The position numbers were made by a program, and so were the translations under genes. From an uncultured Ruminococcus sp. (GTDB taxonomy: Bacteria > Bacillota > Clostridia > Oscillospirales > Ruminococcaceae): 64,000 nucleotides of DNA. Below the pieces are notes generated by a model, which saw only the letters and a program-made list of their open reading frames with translations, was not told where the DNA came from and made no database searches. The DNA is taken from positions 1 through 64,000 of the forward strand of contig CAMVRM010000009.1 in NCBI GenBank assembly GCA_947169885.1. Direction: 5' to 3'. Below, piece by piece: positions 34,038 to 42,610 of this stretch (positions are counted from its first letter, which is position 1; every line of letters starts with the position of its first letter).

Positions 34038-35621
34038 ATGAACATCGAATGGAAATATAAGGATATATTAAGGACTTCATTCTACACTGTTTTCAAAAAA
34101 GGCGTTCTTCCGTGGCTGGTGCTGGTGGGCGCAGCTATGCTTTTCTCGCTGTTCGGAGCAGTAGGCAGGATAGATACGCTGGTGCTTGACAGGATAGACA
34201 GCATATTCGGGCTTGACAGCTTCATGACCCCTGATAATCTGTCTGTGCTGGAAGATTACGCAAGCGATTCTTCATTTGGAAAAAAAGTCAACACTGAGGA
34301 ATACTCGGTGACGAACGAACTTGTCATGGCTCTTGCACGAAAGAACACACTTATAGTTCAGCTTCTTGCGATGAACAAGGAATACATGAAGCGCAATTCA
34401 GGCGAGGTCTTAGGACTGCTGATCGTTGCCATGCTCTTAATGGTGTTTGCAAACTACTTTTTCGCAAACGTTATGGAGATAGGCAAGGCAAGGTTCGTGT
34501 TGGAGAACCGCTTTCAGAGAGAGGGACGATACCGCCGCATATTCGCACCTTTCGGCAGTAAAAAATTTCTGCACCTGATACTTGTTTATCTGCGGTATTT
34601 TATCGTTATGTCCCTGTGGATGCTCACTGTTGTGGGATATATCTACAAGTCGTTCCAGTATTCAATGGTGCCGTATCTGCTTGCGGAAGATCCCGAACTC
34701 AGCTGGAAAGAAGTCAAAAAGCTGTCAAAGGAAATGACAAAAGGCTATAAATGGAAGATGTTCGTGACATATCTCTGCTGTATACCGCTGTTTATCATCG
34801 ACACTTTTCCTGTTTTGAGTTTTCTTGTCTCAAAGCCCATTTTAATGCAGCTCGATGCTGAAATGTATATAAGGCTTCGTGAGCGCACCGACATCGACCG
34901 CAAGGCATTTATCGAGCCTGTGTTTGACGGCAGGGCTTATGTCTATGAGTACAGGGAAGCAAAAGCCGCAGGAAAAAAACTTTCCGATGAACTGCCTGCA
35001 TATAAGATGCAGGATATAATGCTCGGTATAACCGACTTCGACAAGGCTGATAAGTACAAGCTGACCGACTTTATCGTTATGTTCTTCATGTTCGATCTGG
35101 TGGGCTATATCTGGGAAGTCAGCATACACATCGTTGAAGACCATAAGTTTGTCAACCGTGGCATGATGTACGGTCCGTGGATACCGATATACGGCTTCGG
35201 CGGCGTGTTCATAATCTTCTTCCTCAACCGCTTCAAGAACAACAAGCCAAAGCTTATTATCCTGACAATGCTTCTCTGCGGTGTTCTTGAATACCTGACA
35301 AGCCTTGTGCTTGACATTGCAATGAACGCAAGCTACTGGGATTACAACGACATGAGCTTCAACATAAACGGCAGAGTGTGCCTTGCAGGTCTGTGCGCAT
35401 TTGCGATAGGAGGTTTTGCAGGAATTTACCTCATAGGTCCTGCGATAAGGGGAGCGCTTGAAAAGTTCGGCACAAAGCGCACAAGGATACTTTGTTCGGT
35501 GCTTGTGGCGGCTTTCGTTACAGACCTTGTGTGCTGTAAGATATTCGGACCCAACTCGGGCAAAGGTATAGGCGGTTCGGCTGTCGAAACGGCTAAACAG
35601 TGCCTTATGTTTATAAGATAA
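34038..35621 (+). CDS. DUF975 + putative ABC-type permease (PF06541-like) fusion membrane protein
   Basis: A 527-residue membrane protein. The first part (to about 300) has four or five membrane segments and looks like DUF975 (cytoplasmic-facing LSWKEVKKLSKEMTKGYKWKMF). The C-terminal part (about 345-510) has the GMMYGPWIPIYGFGG block and later segments typical of the CmpB-type putative permease family (PF06541). The start at 34038 has AGGAGGG 6 bases upstream. Function is unknown for both parts. It is linked to the metallophosphoesterase gene. Confidence 0.75.
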   Translation: MNIEWKYKDILRTSFYTVFKKGVLPWLVLVGAAMLFSLFGAVGRIDTLVLDRIDSIFGLDSFMTPDNLSVLEDYASDSSFGKKVNTEEYSVTNELVMALARKNTLIVQLLAMNKEYMKRNSGEVLGLLIVAMLLMVFANYFFANVMEIGKARFVLENRFQREGRYRRIFAPFGSKKFLHLILVYLRYFIVMSLWMLTVVGYIYKSFQYSMVPYLLAEDPELSWKEVKKLSKEMTKGYKWKMFVTYLCCIPLFIIDTFPVLSFLVSKPILMQLDAEMYIRLRERTDIDRKAFIEPVFDGRAYVYEYREAKAAGKKLSDELPAYKMQDIMLGITDFDKADKYKLTDFIVMFFMFDLVGYIWEVSIHIVEDHKFVNRGMMYGPWIPIYGFGGVFIIFFLNRFKNNKPKLIILTMLLCGVLEYLTSLVLDIAMNASYWDYNDMSFNINGRVCLAGLCAFAIGGFAGIYLIGPAIRGALEKFGTKRTRILCSVLVAAFVTDLVCCKIFGPNSGKGIGGSAVETAKQCLMFIR

Positions 35622-35625
35622 TTAT

Positions 35626-35788
35626 TTATAGCAATCCAAGAAAATACCAACACAAATCTTTCGGATAAAATTCCACATTGCTGCGTCAAACTCCCTTGCA
35701 GTGCGACAGCACGGCTGCGGTCGTTTTCCTTGCACTGTGAAATTTTCTCTCGAAATCTTTATGCTGCTATTTTCTTGTATTGCTATAA
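35626..35788. repeat. 163-bp imperfect inverted-repeat element
   Basis: The ends TTATAGCAATcCAAGAAAAT and ATTTTCTTGtATTGCTATAA are almost exact complements. Arms of about 55 bases match at roughly four bases in five, and the centre (CAGTGCGACAGCACGGCTGCGG) is also partly self-complementary. No gene lies inside. Part of a second copy begins the window at position 1. It fills the spacer in front of iorA and could fold into a long hairpin in the mRNA. Confidence 0.7.
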
Positions 35789-35810
35789 AATCAGATATGG
35801 AGTGATGAAA

Positions 35811-37634
35811 ATGCACAAAGAATTTTTAATGGGCAATGCCGCTATCGCAAGAGGTGCGGTCGCCGCAGGTCTGAACTGCGTGAGCGGCTATCCCGGTACG
35901 CCCTCGACTGAGGTGTTGGAAACTTGCGCCAAGATAAATGACGGCTCGCTCTACGTTGAGTGGTCGGTCAATGAAAAGGCGGCTCTCGAAGTGGGCGCAG
36001 GTGCAGCTTACAGCGGTGCAAGAGCAATGGTGACGATGAAGCAGGTGGGTCTGAACGTTGCGTCCGATCCGCTCATGAGCCTTGCTTACATCGGTGTAAA
36101 GGGCGGCATGGTGATACTTGTTGCCGATGACCCCGGTCCTATCTCCTCACAGACGGAGCAGGACACACGCACTTTTGCGATGTATTCAAAACTGCCCTGT
36201 TTTGACCCGTCCTCGGTCCAGGAAGCTTACGACATGATACAGAAAGCGTTCGAGTATTCCGAGAAGTATCACACGCCCGTGCTGTTCCGTCCCACAACAA
36301 GAGTCTGTCACGGCTATGCTTCGGTGGAAGTTAAGGACGAGAACGAATACAGCGTGAACAAGCCCGAGGGCTTTGTGCGTGACCCCTCAAAGTGGGTCAT
36401 CTTCCCGAGACTGAGTTTCAGGGCGCACACCGAGATAGAAAAGCGCAACACAGAACTTTCGGAGATATTTTCCGAGAGCGGACTGAACCCCGTTTCGGGC
36501 GAGAACGGACAGATGATCGGCGTTGTAACTCACGGTATAAGCTATGCCTACACAATGGAAGCGCTCAGCACGCTTGGAGCAGATATGCCCGTGCTGAAAG
36601 TCGGCACACCGTTCCCGTTCCCCGAGCAGGCGGCGGTAGGATTCCTCAAAGGCAAGCAGGAAGTTCTCTGCATCGAGGAACTTGACCCCGTTATCGAGAG
36701 AGGACTTACGTTCGTATGCGGAAAGTACGGTCTGAGTACTAAGATATACGGCAAACTGACGGGACATATCCCTGCGGCAGGCGAGAACACGGTAGCATCT
36801 GTCATGAAAGTTATCGCAGACTTCGGCAAGCTGGCACTTCCCGAGACTGCTTCGCCCGAAACGCCGCCTGCACTGCCTGTACGTCCGCCTGTTCTTTGCG
36901 CAGGCTGTCCTCACAGAGCAAGCTTCTTTGCGGTAAAGACGGCTATGCAGGGTCAAAAGAGCGTTTTCTGCGGCGACATCGGCTGTTACACTCTGGGCAA
37001 TGCGATGCCCCTCGATATGGTGGACACCTGCCTTTGCATGGGTGCAGGCGTGAACATCGCTCAGGGCATAGGACGCTTTGACCCCGACACGACTTGCTTT
37101 TCGTTTGTCGGCGACTCGACTTTCTTCGCTTCGGCGATAACAGGCGCAGTCAACGCCGTTTACAATCAGGCTGATATGACGCTAGTTATCCTTGACAACT
37201 CAACAACAGCCATGACAGGTCATCAGCCCCACCCGGGAACGGGCAAGACCATGATGGGCGACATCGTGGAGAAGATCGACATAACAGCTGTTCTGAAAGG
37301 CGTTGGCGTTAAGACTGTCGAAACAGTCGACCCGCTGAACTTGAAAGCGGCAGTGGAGTGCGTTAAGCGTGTTTCGGCAGAAAAGGGCGTTAAGGCGATA
37401 ATATTCAAGTCGCCGTGTGCAGTCCTTATCAAACCCGAGAAGCCTGCGCACATCGACGAGGATAAGTGCCGCAACTGTAAGCGCTGTGTCAAACTGCTGG
37501 GCTGTCCCGGTATCGTCATGAAAGACGGCAGACCGTTCATCGAGAACTCGCTCTGCACGGGCTGCGGACTTTGTTCACAGGTATGTCCCTTCGATGCGAT
37601 AGATGTGAAAGGCGGTGTTAAAAATGGCAACTAA
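35811..37634 (+). CDS. iorA: Indolepyruvate:ferredoxin oxidoreductase, alpha subunit
   Basis: A 607-residue subunit of the enzyme that splits aryl-pyruvates (indole-, phenyl-) into aryl-acetyl-CoA and CO2 with ferredoxin, or runs in reverse. It has an N-terminal PFOR-type pyrimidine domain (GYPGTPSTE), a C-terminal thiamin diphosphate domain (GDIGCYTLG, GAGVNIAQG) and two 4Fe-4S sets at the end (CRNCKRCVKLLGCP, CTGCGLCSQVCP). The start at 35811 has GGAG 8 bases upstream. It overlaps iorB by 11 bases. Confidence 0.93.
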   Translation: MHKEFLMGNAAIARGAVAAGLNCVSGYPGTPSTEVLETCAKINDGSLYVEWSVNEKAALEVGAGAAYSGARAMVTMKQVGLNVASDPLMSLAYIGVKGGMVILVADDPGPISSQTEQDTRTFAMYSKLPCFDPSSVQEAYDMIQKAFEYSEKYHTPVLFRPTTRVCHGYASVEVKDENEYSVNKPEGFVRDPSKWVIFPRLSFRAHTEIEKRNTELSEIFSESGLNPVSGENGQMIGVVTHGISYAYTMEALSTLGADMPVLKVGTPFPFPEQAAVGFLKGKQEVLCIEELDPVIERGLTFVCGKYGLSTKIYGKLTGHIPAAGENTVASVMKVIADFGKLALPETASPETPPALPVRPPVLCAGCPHRASFFAVKTAMQGQKSVFCGDIGCYTLGNAMPLDMVDTCLCMGAGVNIAQGIGRFDPDTTCFSFVGDSTFFASAITGAVNAVYNQADMTLVILDNSTTAMTGHQPHPGTGKTMMGDIVEKIDITAVLKGVGVKTVETVDPLNLKAAVECVKRVSAEKGVKAIIFKSPCAVLIKPEKPAHIDEDKCRNCKRCVKLLGCPGIVMKDGRPFIENSLCTGCGLCSQVCPFDAIDVKGGVKNGN

Positions 37635-38202
37635 TATACTTATCTGCGGTGTAGGCGGTCAGGGAATAGTGCTGACTTCAAAGCTCATTGCAGCGGCTGC
37701 AATGGAAAGCGGAATGCCTGTAATGAGTGCCGAGACTATCGGAATGGCGCAGAAAGGCGGCAGTGTGTTCAGTTTCCTTAGAGTGGGCGAGGGGCTTCAC
37801 TGTCCGATGTTCGCACAGGGTCAGGCTGACATACTCATCGCATTCGAGCCTGCAGAGGCTGTAAGGATGCTGCCTTATCTCAAAAAAGGCGGACGCATCA
37901 TCGTGAACACTCATGCGATAATGCCCGTTACCGCAACGCTGCAAGGTTCTGACTACACAGGAACGGAAATGCTTGAATACCTGAAAAAGCAGGAATGTGA
38001 ACTCACTCTTATCGACGGCACAAAAGCCTGTGAGGAGATAGGTTCTCCGAGAGCGCTCAACATGATAATGCTGGGTCAGGCTGTACGTTCGGGTGTTCTG
38101 CCGTTCACGGTCGGAGAGATAGAAGAGGTCATGAAAAAGACGGTCAAGCCGCAGTTTGTTGAAATGAACTCCAAAGCACTGAACTACGGAGATACGAAAT
38201 AA
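37624..38202 (+). CDS. iorB: Indolepyruvate:ferredoxin oxidoreductase, beta subunit
   Basis: A 192-residue gamma-type PFOR subunit with the N-terminal ICGVGGQGIVLTSKL motif and AETIGMAQKGGSVFS. It forms the complex with IorA. AAAGGCGGT inside the end of iorA serves as its ribosome site, and translation is probably coupled. With PaaK in the same region it completes a two-step link between phenylacetate and phenylpyruvate. Confidence 0.93.
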   Translation: MATNILICGVGGQGIVLTSKLIAAAAMESGMPVMSAETIGMAQKGGSVFSFLRVGEGLHCPMFAQGQADILIAFEPAEAVRMLPYLKKGGRIIVNTHAIMPVTATLQGSDYTGTEMLEYLKKQECELTLIDGTKACEEIGSPRALNMIMLGQAVRSGVLPFTVGEIEEVMKKTVKPQFVEMNSKALNYGDTK

Positions 38203-38214
38203 GAATGAAAAACA

Positions 38215-38250
38215 GCCCATGATAAACATGAGTTATCATGGGTCGTTTTG
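38215..38250 (+). terminator. Terminator of iorAB
   Basis: GCCCATGATAA pairs with TTATCATGGGT(C), followed by a short T-run. Confidence 0.8.
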
Positions 38251-38375
38251 TTAAATTATACAAGAATCATTGTGTGATTTTGGTGAAGTTTACAAATATG
38301 CTTAACAGCTGTCACAAAATGTCAATAAGCATGGATTATTATATGTAGTAGTATTAATATATAAGGAGCAACAAA

Positions 38376-41069
38376 ATGAAGAAAAAGATATTTGAGCTTG
38401 TGCGTGAGCTTTGGTTCTGCCTGCTTCCGTGTTTGGGTACGGCTGTTCTGCTCATGGCTGTGTTTCACAAATACGGGCTGTATCCGTTCGGGGAGGGGAG
38501 CGTGGCATGGTGCGATATGTCACAGCAGAGCGTGCCGCTTTTTGCCGACCTGAAAGACGTTCTTGACGGAAAGGAAAGCCTGTTTCTAAACATGAAAAAC
38601 GCAGGCGGCATGAACTTCTGGGGTGTGTTCGGTTTTTTTCTGTCAAGTCCGCTCAACCTGTTCGTGAAATTCGTGGACAAGAGCCGCATACCGCAGTTCA
38701 TGAACATACTCGTCACCGCCAAGCTGTCGCTCTGTTCGCTGACTGCCTGCATCTATTTCCGCCTGTGCCATAAACGGCTCAACAGGCTTGAATGTTCGGT
38801 GTTCGCTGTTATGTACGGTCTTTGCGCTTACGGTCTGATGTACTATCAGAATCAGATGTGGCTTGACGTTATGTATCTGTTCCCTCTGCTCATGGTCTCT
38901 GCCGAACATTTGTTCAAAAAAGGAAGAAATCTGCCGTATATCGTTCTTTTGTCAATGACGCTCATTTGCAATTTCTACCTGAGTTTTATGGTGGGCGTTT
39001 ATGTTATCGTTTTTGTGAGCGGATATTTTATTTTTGTTAAGAAAGATCAGCGTTCCCCCGAAGCCGCTTCAAGACTGATAAGCGGAACGGTGCTTTCGTT
39101 CATGATAACGGCGTTCGTGTGGCTGCCGAGCTACATCGAAACAAAGCAGTCTATCCGCATGAAGTCGGCAGTCGAAACGATAAGCGAAACGCACTTTCTC
39201 TCCAACTATGAAACGGCTATTCCGCTCATCTACGGCACAGCATTTATTTTTGCGGCAGTAGGCGTAAATATATTCGTGAACAAGGTCAAGTCCGAACAGG
39301 AGCGCTTTTCGCTGTTTTTGTTCATAATGACGCTTCTGCCTGTTTTTTTTGAGCCGATAAACTTAACGTGGCACACGGGCAACTATATGTCATTCGTCAC
39401 AAGATACGGCTTTGCAACGATCTTCTCGGGGCTTAGACTTTGTGCGGTGTACTTAGAGCGTGACGGTGAAGAACTGTCCGAAGTCAGAAAAAAGCTGTCC
39501 GACAAGGCACTGTTTGCGGTACTTGCAGGCGTGATGTTCGTGGTCTACGGTTTTATAAACCTGAGCGAACGCTTCATGACAACCCACTGGGACAAGCTCA
39601 CGCACTACACATCGGCTATCTACGGCGACAAAAATTCGCTGGACAAGCTGTCGGCGCTATTCCTCTTTGCTGTTTTGTGCTACGGAGCAGTTTACTTCAT
39701 ATACAAAAAAGGGCTGTTCGACAGAACGCTTCTGGGAGTCGTGCTTGCGGTCATGGTTGCTTTCGAGTCGTTCGGAAACGCTAAGATATACATCGGTTCG
39801 GCATACGAAAAAAACACACAGCGGAGCAATGACTTTATCTCGCTCATGGAACTTTCGGAGCAGTTTGACGGCGGTGACGGCTTGTACAGAGTTATGACTG
39901 ACGGCAAAGTGACCGACTACAACACAATAGGCGCAATGGGTCTGAACACTCTCGGGCATTACACCTCGCTCACCGATAAGGAGTTCATGTTTCAGCAAAA
40001 GCGGCTGGGCTATACTTCCGTTTGGGTCGAGACAGGCACGGGCGGCGGCAGTGAACTTACCGATGCGCTCTATGGCGTGAAGTACAGGATATACCGTGGC
40101 GAGCCGACCGAGCGAACACTTGCGGCGCATAACGGTTTTCGCATAGACAGCCGCGACTGCGTGCTTTCGCCTGCGATAGTTACTGACAGGAGCATACTTG
40201 ACAAGCATTCTCTCCCCGAGGACGGCACAAGGGCAGACATACAAAAGTACCTCTTCGGAACGCTTTTCGGCGGCGATGCAGTGACAGTCTATGAGCCTGA
40301 AACGAACGGCAGTTTCACCAAAAAGTCAGACGGTTTCTTTGTTTCGGGCGGTACGGAACTTTTATACAAGATAAATGTCACAGGTCGGCAGACGCTTTAC
40401 GCCGACTGCTTCGGGAACTACTCGAACAATCTTTCCGAGGGTTATTTTGACGGACTTTCGGTAAGCTTAAACGGCGAGACTTTCCGTGAGAACTACCCCA
40501 CAAAGACGGAAAACGGTTTTCTCTGTCTCGGTACTTTTGACGGCGGAAATGTTGAAGTGCGGCTCAAAGCGAAGAAAAATCTTGACGTCGGTTCGCTGGG
40601 AGTGTTCGGTGTCGATATGGACAAGCTTGAAACGGCAGTCAGCGAAACACAGTCTGCCGAACTTTCATACAAATGCGGCAAAATGCTCGGCAGTGTCACA
40701 TCGGAGAGCGGCAGAGCCTGCCTGCTGACAGTGCCTTACAGCAAAGGTTTTTCCGTTAAGGTGAACGGCAGACGGGTCGCCTGCGAGCGTGTGCTTTCCG
40801 ACTTTATCGCCTTTGAACTTGACGAGGGAGAAAATGACATTCGTATAAGCTTTGTGCCGCCTGCGTTCATAAGTTCGGCAGTAATTTCTGCGGCAGGGCT
40901 TGCGGCGGCGGTGTTCCTTGTCATCTTTACGAAGAAGAAAAAAGCTCCGCTCCCCGAAAAGCTGAACAAACTGTCGGAAGTGCTGGTGTATATCTCGGCA
41001 GCGGCAGGAATGTTTATCGTTTATATCTATCCCGTTCTGCTCAATCTGCACTATATCCCCGAATATTAA
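38376..41069 (+). CDS. YfhO-family membrane protein
   Basis: An 897-residue protein with about 12 membrane segments in the first 470 residues, a large extracytoplasmic beta-rich region (about 480-840) and a C-terminal pair of helices. The start (an N-terminal helix then GLYPFGEGSVAWCDMSQQ) is characteristic of YfhO, a GT-C-like family linked in Bacillus and Listeria to glycosylation of lipoteichoic acid. AAGGAG precedes the start. It is a single gene. The exact glycan is not shown by the sequence. Confidence 0.87.
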   Translation: MKKKIFELVRELWFCLLPCLGTAVLLMAVFHKYGLYPFGEGSVAWCDMSQQSVPLFADLKDVLDGKESLFLNMKNAGGMNFWGVFGFFLSSPLNLFVKFVDKSRIPQFMNILVTAKLSLCSLTACIYFRLCHKRLNRLECSVFAVMYGLCAYGLMYYQNQMWLDVMYLFPLLMVSAEHLFKKGRNLPYIVLLSMTLICNFYLSFMVGVYVIVFVSGYFIFVKKDQRSPEAASRLISGTVLSFMITAFVWLPSYIETKQSIRMKSAVETISETHFLSNYETAIPLIYGTAFIFAAVGVNIFVNKVKSEQERFSLFLFIMTLLPVFFEPINLTWHTGNYMSFVTRYGFATIFSGLRLCAVYLERDGEELSEVRKKLSDKALFAVLAGVMFVVYGFINLSERFMTTHWDKLTHYTSAIYGDKNSLDKLSALFLFAVLCYGAVYFIYKKGLFDRTLLGVVLAVMVAFESFGNAKIYIGSAYEKNTQRSNDFISLMELSEQFDGGDGLYRVMTDGKVTDYNTIGAMGLNTLGHYTSLTDKEFMFQQKRLGYTSVWVETGTGGGSELTDALYGVKYRIYRGEPTERTLAAHNGFRIDSRDCVLSPAIVTDRSILDKHSLPEDGTRADIQKYLFGTLFGGDAVTVYEPETNGSFTKKSDGFFVSGGTELLYKINVTGRQTLYADCFGNYSNNLSEGYFDGLSVSLNGETFRENYPTKTENGFLCLGTFDGGNVEVRLKAKKNLDVGSLGVFGVDMDKLETAVSETQSAELSYKCGKMLGSVTSESGRACLLTVPYSKGFSVKVNGRRVACERVLSDFIAFELDEGENDIRISFVPPAFISSAVISAAGLAAAVFLVIFTKKKKAPLPEKLNKLSEVLVYISAAAGMFIVYIYPVLLNLHYIPEY

Positions 41070-41072
41070 GAA

Positions 41073-41101
41073 TTGACAAATTATCCGTTATGCTGTATAA
41101 T
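41073..41101 (+). promoter_or_regulatory. Consensus promoter of the frameshifted gene (copy 1)
   Basis: A perfect TTGACA and TATAAT with a 17-base spacer starting 4 bases after the YfhO stop. The sequence around it is repeated at 41559. Confidence 0.82.
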
Positions 41102-41127
41102 ATCCTTAAAGAAAGGATATTTGACCA

Positions 41128-41531
41128 ATGTTTGTATTGCTGATACTTGCCGCTGCCTGCCTGCTGGGTGCGGTGTATTACGACAAAAAATAACCGCATA
41201 CAAGAAGAGCGGATACATCACCGAAGCGGAAGTTCTGAAAAAGGACTCTGTACGTTACAAGCCCTCACCGAGAGGCAGTTGGATAACAAGGTATATCCTG
41301 AATGTCAGCTACACAGACAAAAACGGCGTTTCGGCTGAGGGTGTTTTTTCCACTGATAGCCGGCGTGCGAAAAAGATAAATGTCTCCGACAGGATAGAGA
41401 TCGCTGTTATAGACTGTGAGCTTATGCTCAAACATGACTTGCCGACAAAAGCGGGAATGATGTTCCTTGCAGTTTCAGCCGCTTTTTTCTTCATGATGTT
41501 CGTGCTGGGTATGACAGCAGAGCTTGTCTGA
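41128..41531 (+). pseudogene. Frameshifted small membrane protein (DUF3592-like)
   Basis: The ATG at 41128, with AAAGGA upstream, opens a membrane-helix frame of 21 codons that stops at 41191, directly after an A6 run (41185-41190). The matching remainder runs in the -1 frame to 41531: a TEAEVLKKDSV and RYILNVSYTDKNG segment typical of DUF3592-like domains and a C-terminal membrane helix. One extra A would join both into a protein of about 134 residues. It may be a true frameshift mutation, a sequencing error in the homopolymer or slippage on the A-run. Confidence 0.65.
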
Positions 41532-41558
41532 TTTTTTATGAAAAAATATGCAAAATTA

Positions 41559-41587
41559 TTGACAAATCGTTTGCTATGCTGTATAAT
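41559..41587 (+). promoter_or_regulatory. Consensus promoter of the AIM24-family gene (copy 2)
   Basis: A perfect TTGACA and TATAAT with a 17-base spacer. From TATGCTG through the -10 to ATATCCTTAA it is identical to the promoter at 41073. Confidence 0.85.
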
Positions 41588-41631
41588 ATCCTTAATGACG
41601 GACAAAAAGTCCGAGCAAGGAGGATCATATC

Positions 41632-42417
41632 ATGATTAGAACAAATCTTTTTCAGGAAAGCGCAGCACACAAGATAACCGCACAGCTGGGCTGTTTTTCG
41701 GTGTTGGAGTATGAGCGTGACCTTTCGGTATCGCCTTCGACCGCTTCAACAGCTTACTTCTCGTCTAAAATGGGCGTTCACAAGCGTCAGTTGATCTGCA
41801 ATCTCAACGGCAACGGCGTTGTTATCCAGTCGGGTGCGATGCAGTGGTTCGCAGGTGCGATAGACGCTCAGACGAACATCAAGGGCGCAGGCGATATGCT
41901 CAAAAAGTTTGTCGGAAGCAAGGTGTCAGGCGAGTCGGCAGTCAAGCCGCGTTATGTCGGCACGGGCACGCTGGTTCTTGAACCCACCTACAAGTACATA
42001 CTTCTTGAGGACATCGGCAAATGGGGCGGCAGTCTTGTTATCGAGGACGGGCTGTTCCTTGCGGCGAACGATTCCGTTGACATAAGCGTTACTGCGAGAA
42101 CAAACGTTTCTTCCGCAATGCTGGGCGGCGAGGGTCTGTTCAACACCTGTCTGAGAGGAAACGGCATAGCTGTTCTTGAAAGCCCTGTTCCGAGGGAAGA
42201 ACTCATCATAGTAGACCTTGAAAACGATCAGCTGAAAGTAGACGGAAGCTTTGCTATCGCATGGTCGTCCTCGCTGAACTTCACCGTTGAGCGCACCACC
42301 AAAACGCTCATAGGCTCGGCGGCATCGGGCGAAGGACTTGTCAACGTTTACCGTGGAACAGGCAGAGTTCTCATGGCACCCGTTGCAAGCGGCATCCTCA
42401 ACGTCATCACAGGCTAA
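41632..42417 (+). CDS. AIM24-family (TIGR00266-like) protein
   Basis: A 261-residue soluble beta-rich protein. The repeating Gly-rich strands, such as GGSLVIEDGLFLAANDSVD and GEGLFNTCLRGNG, are typical of the AIM24/TIGR00266 family, which has a TRAP-like beta fold. The bacterial function is unknown. AAGGAGGA lies ahead of the start. It has its own promoter. Confidence 0.85.
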   Translation: MIRTNLFQESAAHKITAQLGCFSVLEYERDLSVSPSTASTAYFSSKMGVHKRQLICNLNGNGVVIQSGAMQWFAGAIDAQTNIKGAGDMLKKFVGSKVSGESAVKPRYVGTGTLVLEPTYKYILLEDIGKWGGSLVIEDGLFLAANDSVDISVTARTNVSSAMLGGEGLFNTCLRGNGIAVLESPVPREELIIVDLENDQLKVDGSFAIAWSSSLNFTVERTTKTLIGSAASGEGLVNVYRGTGRVLMAPVASGILNVITG

Positions 42418-42421
42418 ACTT

Positions 42422-42457
42422 AAATAAGAAATAAGAAATAAGAAATAAGAAATAAGG
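42422..42457. repeat. AAATAAG heptamer tandem repeat (five units)
   Basis: Five exact copies of AAATAAG directly after the AIM24 gene, followed by a small GCGCC/GGCG hairpin. Its complement (CTTATTT units) appears at 482-512 and near 24370-24390, and related GATAA units are in the core of the 44096 palindrome. Confidence 0.8.
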
Positions 42458-42495
42458 TGCGCCTTCGGCGTTATTTTATGTTTTTTATGTATAAT

Positions 42496-42535
42496 AAAAA
42501 AGTCCGAGAGAATAAACTTCTTTCGGACTTTTCTT
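42496..42535. terminator. Bidirectional terminator between AIM24 and glyS genes
   Basis: AAGTCCGA pairs with TCGGACTT, with an A-run before and T-rich sequence after. Confidence 0.75.
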
Positions 42536-42610
42536 ATTGCTTATAAAGATAAGTGAAACAGATCATCTCGGATACGTCCGCAAGGCGGACACCTTATCTG
42601 TTATCTTGAT

